This document shows, one piece after another, positions 57,989-60,531 of a DNA stretch of 60,531 nucleotides. The stretch is taken from the NCBI GenBank assembly GCA_945787155.1, contig CALZHD010000004.1, positions 1 to 60,531 of the forward strand, read 5' to 3'. This stretch comes from an uncultured Gammaproteobacteria bacterium. GTDB taxonomy: Bacteria; Pseudomonadota; Gammaproteobacteria; SZUA-140. How positions within the stretch are numbered: the stretch's first letter is position 1; each line of letters starts with the position of its first letter. The position numbers were made by a program, and so were the translations under genes. Below the pieces are notes generated by a model. That model did not search any database. It was not told the DNA's origin and saw only the letters and a program-made list of their open reading frames with translations.

Positions 57989-58272
57989 GGAGGCATACGT
58001 TAATTCTGTTGCTCGGGCTTGCTGGTGTCGCCTGTGGAGCTGAGGTAAATGAGATGAAAGCACCGATTGAGGATATCAAGGCAAAACATGAATCCCAGTT
58101 ACTGGCCATCCCCGGAGTGGTCTCCGTGGGTATCGGCCTGGGTGTCGAGGGTACACCGACGATTGTGATTGGTATTGAAAATGAAACTGTTGTTGATCAA
58201 TCGGCGTTACCTCAGAAACTGGAGGGCGTTCCGGTCCGGGTGGAAGTCGTCGGCAGCATTCACGCGCAATAG
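57985..58272 (+). CDS. Small exported protein resembling the protease N-terminal domain
   Basis: The 95-residue product starts at GTG 57985, four bases inside the protease gene (GTGA overlap), showing translational coupling. A basic hydrophobic leader (MRRHTLILLLGLAGVACGAE) looks like a signal peptide, possibly a lipoprotein with Cys17, although the lipobox is weak. The mature part, residues 39-91, shows GVVSVGIGLG, PTIVIGIENE and LEGVPVRVEVVG in the same order as VVATGVGYK, PSIICSVEKK and FDGVPTDVIETG in the protease. I infer a stand-alone copy of that domain, perhaps an inhibitor or chaperone for a secreted protease. Confidence 0.7.
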   Translation: MRRHTLILLLGLAGVACGAEVNEMKAPIEDIKAKHESQLLAIPGVVSVGIGLGVEGTPTIVIGIENETVVDQSALPQKLEGVPVRVEVVGSIHAQ

Positions 58273-58444
58273 GGCTATAACATCAGATTCGTTTTTACTA
58301 CGCGCCCCCGCATCTCTGGCTAAAAAATGTAAGCAAGCGTAGTTATCGTGCGCTACGATTTTTGAAACGATCAGCCAGGGGGCGGGGGTATCCATAGGGC
58401 AAGTGACCACCGGTCTATTTGAGTCCGACAGGCGTTGGACGGAT

Positions 58445-58975
58445 TTATTTAGCCCCTTCGCGCTTGAGGGTCGCCATGTCGTATGAGATGCGCTGCTGTT
58501 CCGTGAGGGCCGCACGCATCTCGCTGAGGTGATCGTAACGGTGCTTCATGATTTCTGCTTTCACTGCCATCAGTTCATCGATTTTGGCATCGATCGCATT
58601 TTTGTCGGCACCGTCTTTAGCCGTCATGACGTTGAGTTCTTTCTGTCGCAGGGCTGCCGTTGCCTTCAATACTGCATGTTGACTGCTGAGTTTGAGGTGC
58701 ATTCTGTCGATGGCAACGCGCTGTTCATCGCTGAGGGTTTCGGCCCAGTGGGGTGACATATTGTGGCCCTTGTGCTTTTTGTGGCCGCCTTTGTGTTTGC
58801 CTTTGGCGTGAGCTCCTTTGCCCATGTCGCCGTGTTGGCCTTTCGCGTCACCCATCCCCTGGTGTCCGCCGCCCATGCCGTGGTGTTTGTCATCTGCTGC
58901 AAAGGCCGGGTTGGCAAAAGCGAAGATTGAAGTGAGCAGCAGTGAGCTGAGTAATTGGGGTAGTCTGGAAGTCAT
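58445..58975 (-). CDS. Exported Spy/CpxP-like protein with His/Gly/Lys-rich insert
   Basis: The 176-residue precursor starts at ATG 58975, with AAGGAGAG 6 bases upstream, and has a signal peptide MTSRLPQLLSSLLLTSIFAF then ANPAFAADD. A low-complexity insert at about residues 28-72 is rich in His, Gly, Met and Lys (HHGMGGGHQGMGDAKGQ, then HKGGHKKHKGHN), likely to bind metal. The rest is helical, with LSDEQRVAIDRMHLKL and LTEQQRISYDMAT as in Spy/CpxP (LTPEQ motifs), periplasmic chaperones for envelope stress. The insert is not part of the usual Spy. A heavy-metal buffering or stress role is likely but unproven. Confidence 0.82.
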   Translation of the reverse strand: MTSRLPQLLSSLLLTSIFAFANPAFAADDKHHGMGGGHQGMGDAKGQHGDMGKGAHAKGKHKGGHKKHKGHNMSPHWAETLSDEQRVAIDRMHLKLSSQHAVLKATAALRQKELNVMTAKDGADKNAIDAKIDELMAVKAEIMKHRYDHLSEMRAALTEQQRISYDMATLKREGAK

Positions 58976-59076
58976 AAGATCTCTCCTTCGATGTGGTGAG
59001 CTTGAAGATAGCCTATATGCAGGGAAATTTATACAATGCATCTCTTGAGATTTCAATATAAGGCGTAGATAGCAGT

Positions 59077-59286
59077 ATGGAGACGTTTGAGCTGGAAGGA
59101 CGTGAATTTGTGGCGTTGTGCGATCTGATGAAGCTTGCCGGGCTGTGTCACAGCGGTGGCATGGCCAAGACCCTGATTGCAGACGGGAATGTCACGGTTG
59201 ATGGCGAAGTGGAATTGCGTAAACGCTGCAAGATTCGCCCTGGACAAATTGTGGAATTTGATGGGCAGTCGGTTGTGGTAAAATAG
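59077..59286 (+). CDS. S4-domain RNA-binding protein, YbcJ-like
   Basis: The 69-residue protein is one S4 domain: FVALCDLMKLAGLCHSGGMA then KTLIADGNVTVDGEVELRKR and a C-terminal CKIRPGQIVEFDG. YbcJ-like proteins bind RNA and are near ribosome assembly. The start codon is ATG 59077; the upstream region overlaps with the divergent leader of the Spy-like gene. Confidence 0.88.
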   Translation: METFELEGREFVALCDLMKLAGLCHSGGMAKTLIADGNVTVDGEVELRKRCKIRPGQIVEFDGQSVVVK

Positions 59287-59336
59287 GCCGCTTTATATTG
59301 GGCTGATTATTGGATCTTAATTATAGGGAGCGCGCG

Positions 59337-59762
59337 GTGAAACATTTTAAGACAGCAGTGATTTGTGCATTGGCATTGATTTCGTTTAATGCGTTGGCGA
59401 GTGACGCCGCCAGAACGCCCTCGGCAAAAGGGGCGACGGCCTATATCGTGTCACCTGCCAATGGTGAGACGGTGACATCGCCAGTGAAAGTCGTGTTTGG
59501 TTTGAGTGGCATGGGCGTTGCCCCTGCCGGCACTGAAAAAAAGCACACGGGTCATCATCATTTGCTGGTGGATGGAAAAAAATTGCCTGCGATGGATAAG
59601 CGCATGACAAAAGAGGTAAAACATTTTGGCGGCGGTCAGACCGAGACAATGCTTGAGCTTGCCCCCGGCAAACATACCCTGCAACTGATCCTCGGTGATA
59701 AAGGCCATGTGCCACATCAGCCGCCAGTGGTCTCGGAAGTGGTGACGATTGTAGTAAAATAA
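59337..59762 (+). CDS. Exported DUF4399-family protein
   Basis: The 141-residue precursor begins at GTG 59337 with AGGGAG 7 bases upstream; the signal peptide is KHFKTAVICALALISFNALA, then SDAAR. The mature beta-sandwich has AYIVSPANGETVTSPVKVVF, GTEKKHTGHHHLLVDGK and LAPGKHTLQLILGDKGHVPH, the blocks of DUF4399. Conserved His residues suggest metal binding. Location is the periplasm. A TTG at 59310 in frame would lengthen the leader and is not preferred. Function unknown. Confidence 0.88.
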   Translation: MKHFKTAVICALALISFNALASDAARTPSAKGATAYIVSPANGETVTSPVKVVFGLSGMGVAPAGTEKKHTGHHHLLVDGKKLPAMDKRMTKEVKHFGGGQTETMLELAPGKHTLQLILGDKGHVPHQPPVVSEVVTIVVK

Positions 59763-59780
59763 TGTTTAACCGTCTCTATG

Positions 59781-59813
59781 GCCGGGCAGCCAGTAGGTTG
59801 TCCGGCTTTTTTA
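59781..59813 (+). terminator. Intrinsic terminator after the DUF4399 gene
   Basis: GCCGGGCAGCC at 59781-59791 pairs with GGTTGTCCGGC at 59796-59806 (11 pairs, two G-U) around an AGTA loop, followed by a T run. It starts 18 bases after the stop codon and ends 21 bases before the next start. Confidence 0.85.
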
Positions 59814-59834
59814 TTTCGAAAGTGGGTTTGTAGG

Positions 59835-60164
59835 ATGAGTGAAGAGTTAGAAGAATTACGCGCCAAACTGATTAGTGAGACTGGCAAACTAGAGTGGTCA
59901 GAGCTGGAACGTCACTTTGCGCGTGGTGTGGTCGTAGCTGTAAACCCAGGCATAGATCTGATCGATGTTGCAGTGAGCATGGCCAATGATGACAAGGTGG
60001 CGATGGAAAAATGGTTCGAAGGTGGCACGGTGCGCCGCGCCGAAACCGCAGATGCCGAGGCGTGGGTGAAGACGCAACCGCTCTTCTGGGCGGTGGTGAT
60101 CGCCCCGTGGGTGGTGATTCAGGAGATTGATGATAGTTCAGAGGCGCCGGGTGAACTACACTGA
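59835..60164 (+). CDS. DUF2288-family protein
   Basis: The 109-residue cytosolic protein starts MSEELEELRAKLISETGKLE and has WSELERHFARGVVVAVNPGI, DLIDVAVSMANDD and VKTQPLFWAVVIAPWVVIQE, the blocks of DUF2288, a conserved gammaproteobacterial family of unknown role. The start at ATG 59835 has GTAGG just upstream; ATG 59778 in the same frame overlaps the terminator. Confidence 0.88.
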   Translation: MSEELEELRAKLISETGKLEWSELERHFARGVVVAVNPGIDLIDVAVSMANDDKVAMEKWFEGGTVRRAETADAEAWVKTQPLFWAVVIAPWVVIQEIDDSSEAPGELH

Positions 60165-60194
60165 TATTTTTTCAATTGCTCATTATTAATAACG

Positions 60195-60234
60195 CGTAGC
60201 CCAGATGTAACAACAACGTGGGATCCGGGCTACG
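60195..60234. repeat. REP-like imperfect palindrome
   Basis: CGTAGCCC at 60195-60202 and GGGCTACG at 60227-60234 form an 8-bp stem, with GAT and ATC near the inner ends. The pattern GTAGCCC...GATCCGGGCTAC is the common extragenic palindromic repeat type of many proteobacteria. It lies between DUF2288 and mnmG. Confidence 0.65.
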
Positions 60235-60337
60235 GGGTTCACTTGACCGGTATTTCCTTGGTGAACCTCCAGTTCTCGCGTAAAATGGCCGGTTCCTTGA
60301 AATTTATCGGGTGAGTTTGTTTTAAGTGAGCACGACA

Positions 60338-60531
60338 TGTTTTATCAAGACGATTTCGATGTAATTGTAGTGGGCGGTGGCCATGCGGGCACCGAGGCTG
60401 CGCTGGCGGCTGCGCGTATGGGGGTGAAGACCCTGCTGCTGACCCACAATATCGATACATTGGGACAGATGAGTTGTAACCCGGCCATTGGTGGAATCGG
60501 CAAGGGCCACCTGGTAAAAGAGGTCGATGCC
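60338..60531 (+). CDS. mnmG: tRNA uridine-5-carboxymethylaminomethyl modification enzyme MnmG, 3' partial
   Basis: The visible 64 residues begin [20 protein letters not shown] and continue [20 protein letters not shown] then [20 protein letters not shown]. The first block is the FAD site and the last carries the diagnostic MnmG signature with [12 protein letters not shown]. MnmG works with MnmE to modify wobble uridine in tRNAs. The rest of the gene lies beyond the window end. Upstream 60165-60337 contains the palindrome and likely its promoter. Confidence 0.96.

Noticed and set aside
58339-58366. A hairpin CGTAG/CTACG followed by ATTTTTG after the small exported protein gene
   Set aside because: The stem is only five pairs with a loop of about ten bases; too weak to call a terminator.

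Overview
The window reads as a chromosomal segment of a gammaproteobacterium of moderate GC content. Three gene orders support this: rhlB divergent from trxA-rho (as in Escherichia coli); an rpmE - nuclease - malic enzyme - PBP1A - pilMNOPQ - aroK - aroB - damX - gltB - gltD - hemE block, which I recall in nearly the same order in Pseudomonas; and close homologues of prlC, gor, kdsC and mnmG. Pilus, outer-membrane, lipoprotein and lipopolysaccharide genes show a Gram-negative cell. I cannot name the genus. I found no rRNA, tRNA, CRISPR array, prophage or intact insertion sequence.

Layout. 1-9.1 kb is mixed: a partial SUMF1-domain protein, a patatin-like phospholipase, an RraB-like protein, a secreted subtilase, a Kelch protein with an NrfJ-like tail, a LonB-type ATP-dependent protease and a sterol-desaturase-family hydroxylase. 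9.1-13.6 kb holds RNA and redox housekeeping genes (rhlB, trxA, rho, rpmE) and a secreted nuclease. 13.7-17.4 kb is a central-carbon cassette: malic enzyme, malate dehydrogenase, citrate synthase. 18-25.7 kb carries PBP1A divergent from the type IV pilus assembly operon pilMNOPQ. 25.8-31.1 kb has aroK-aroB, dgt, a MITE, a WGR-domain protein and a DamX-like protein with two SPOR domains. 31.5-38.8 kb has glutamate synthase (gltB, gltD) and hemE.

38.8-49.6 kb is more accessory: two or three uncharacterised genes, a two-gene operon of a TIR-domain protein and a SLATT-like membrane protein, kdsC, a YCII-family protein, a truncated acetyltransferase remnant, a CvfB-like S1 protein, an outer-membrane barrel, an SH3 lipoprotein and a diguanylate cyclase. 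49.9-60.5 kb has oligopeptidase A, glutathione reductase, a gamma carbonic anhydrase, an M48 protease, a GST, hisC, a trypsin-fold protease coupled to a small secreted protein, a His-rich Spy-like protein, small conserved genes, and the start of mnmG at the window edge.

Most promising for new biology: (1) the TIR + SLATT pair at 41.15-43.46 kb, which looks like a sensor/NADase plus membrane-effector module; (2) the protease/small-protein pair at 56.99-58.27 kb, where the small exported protein resembles the protease's own N-terminal domain; (3) the trxA-rho intergenic hairpin, which is fully paired only as a plus-strand RNA; (4) a MITE with IS5-like target duplication in an otherwise conserved gene block. 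All functional statements are read from sequence motifs and family knowledge; no search or alignment program was run.
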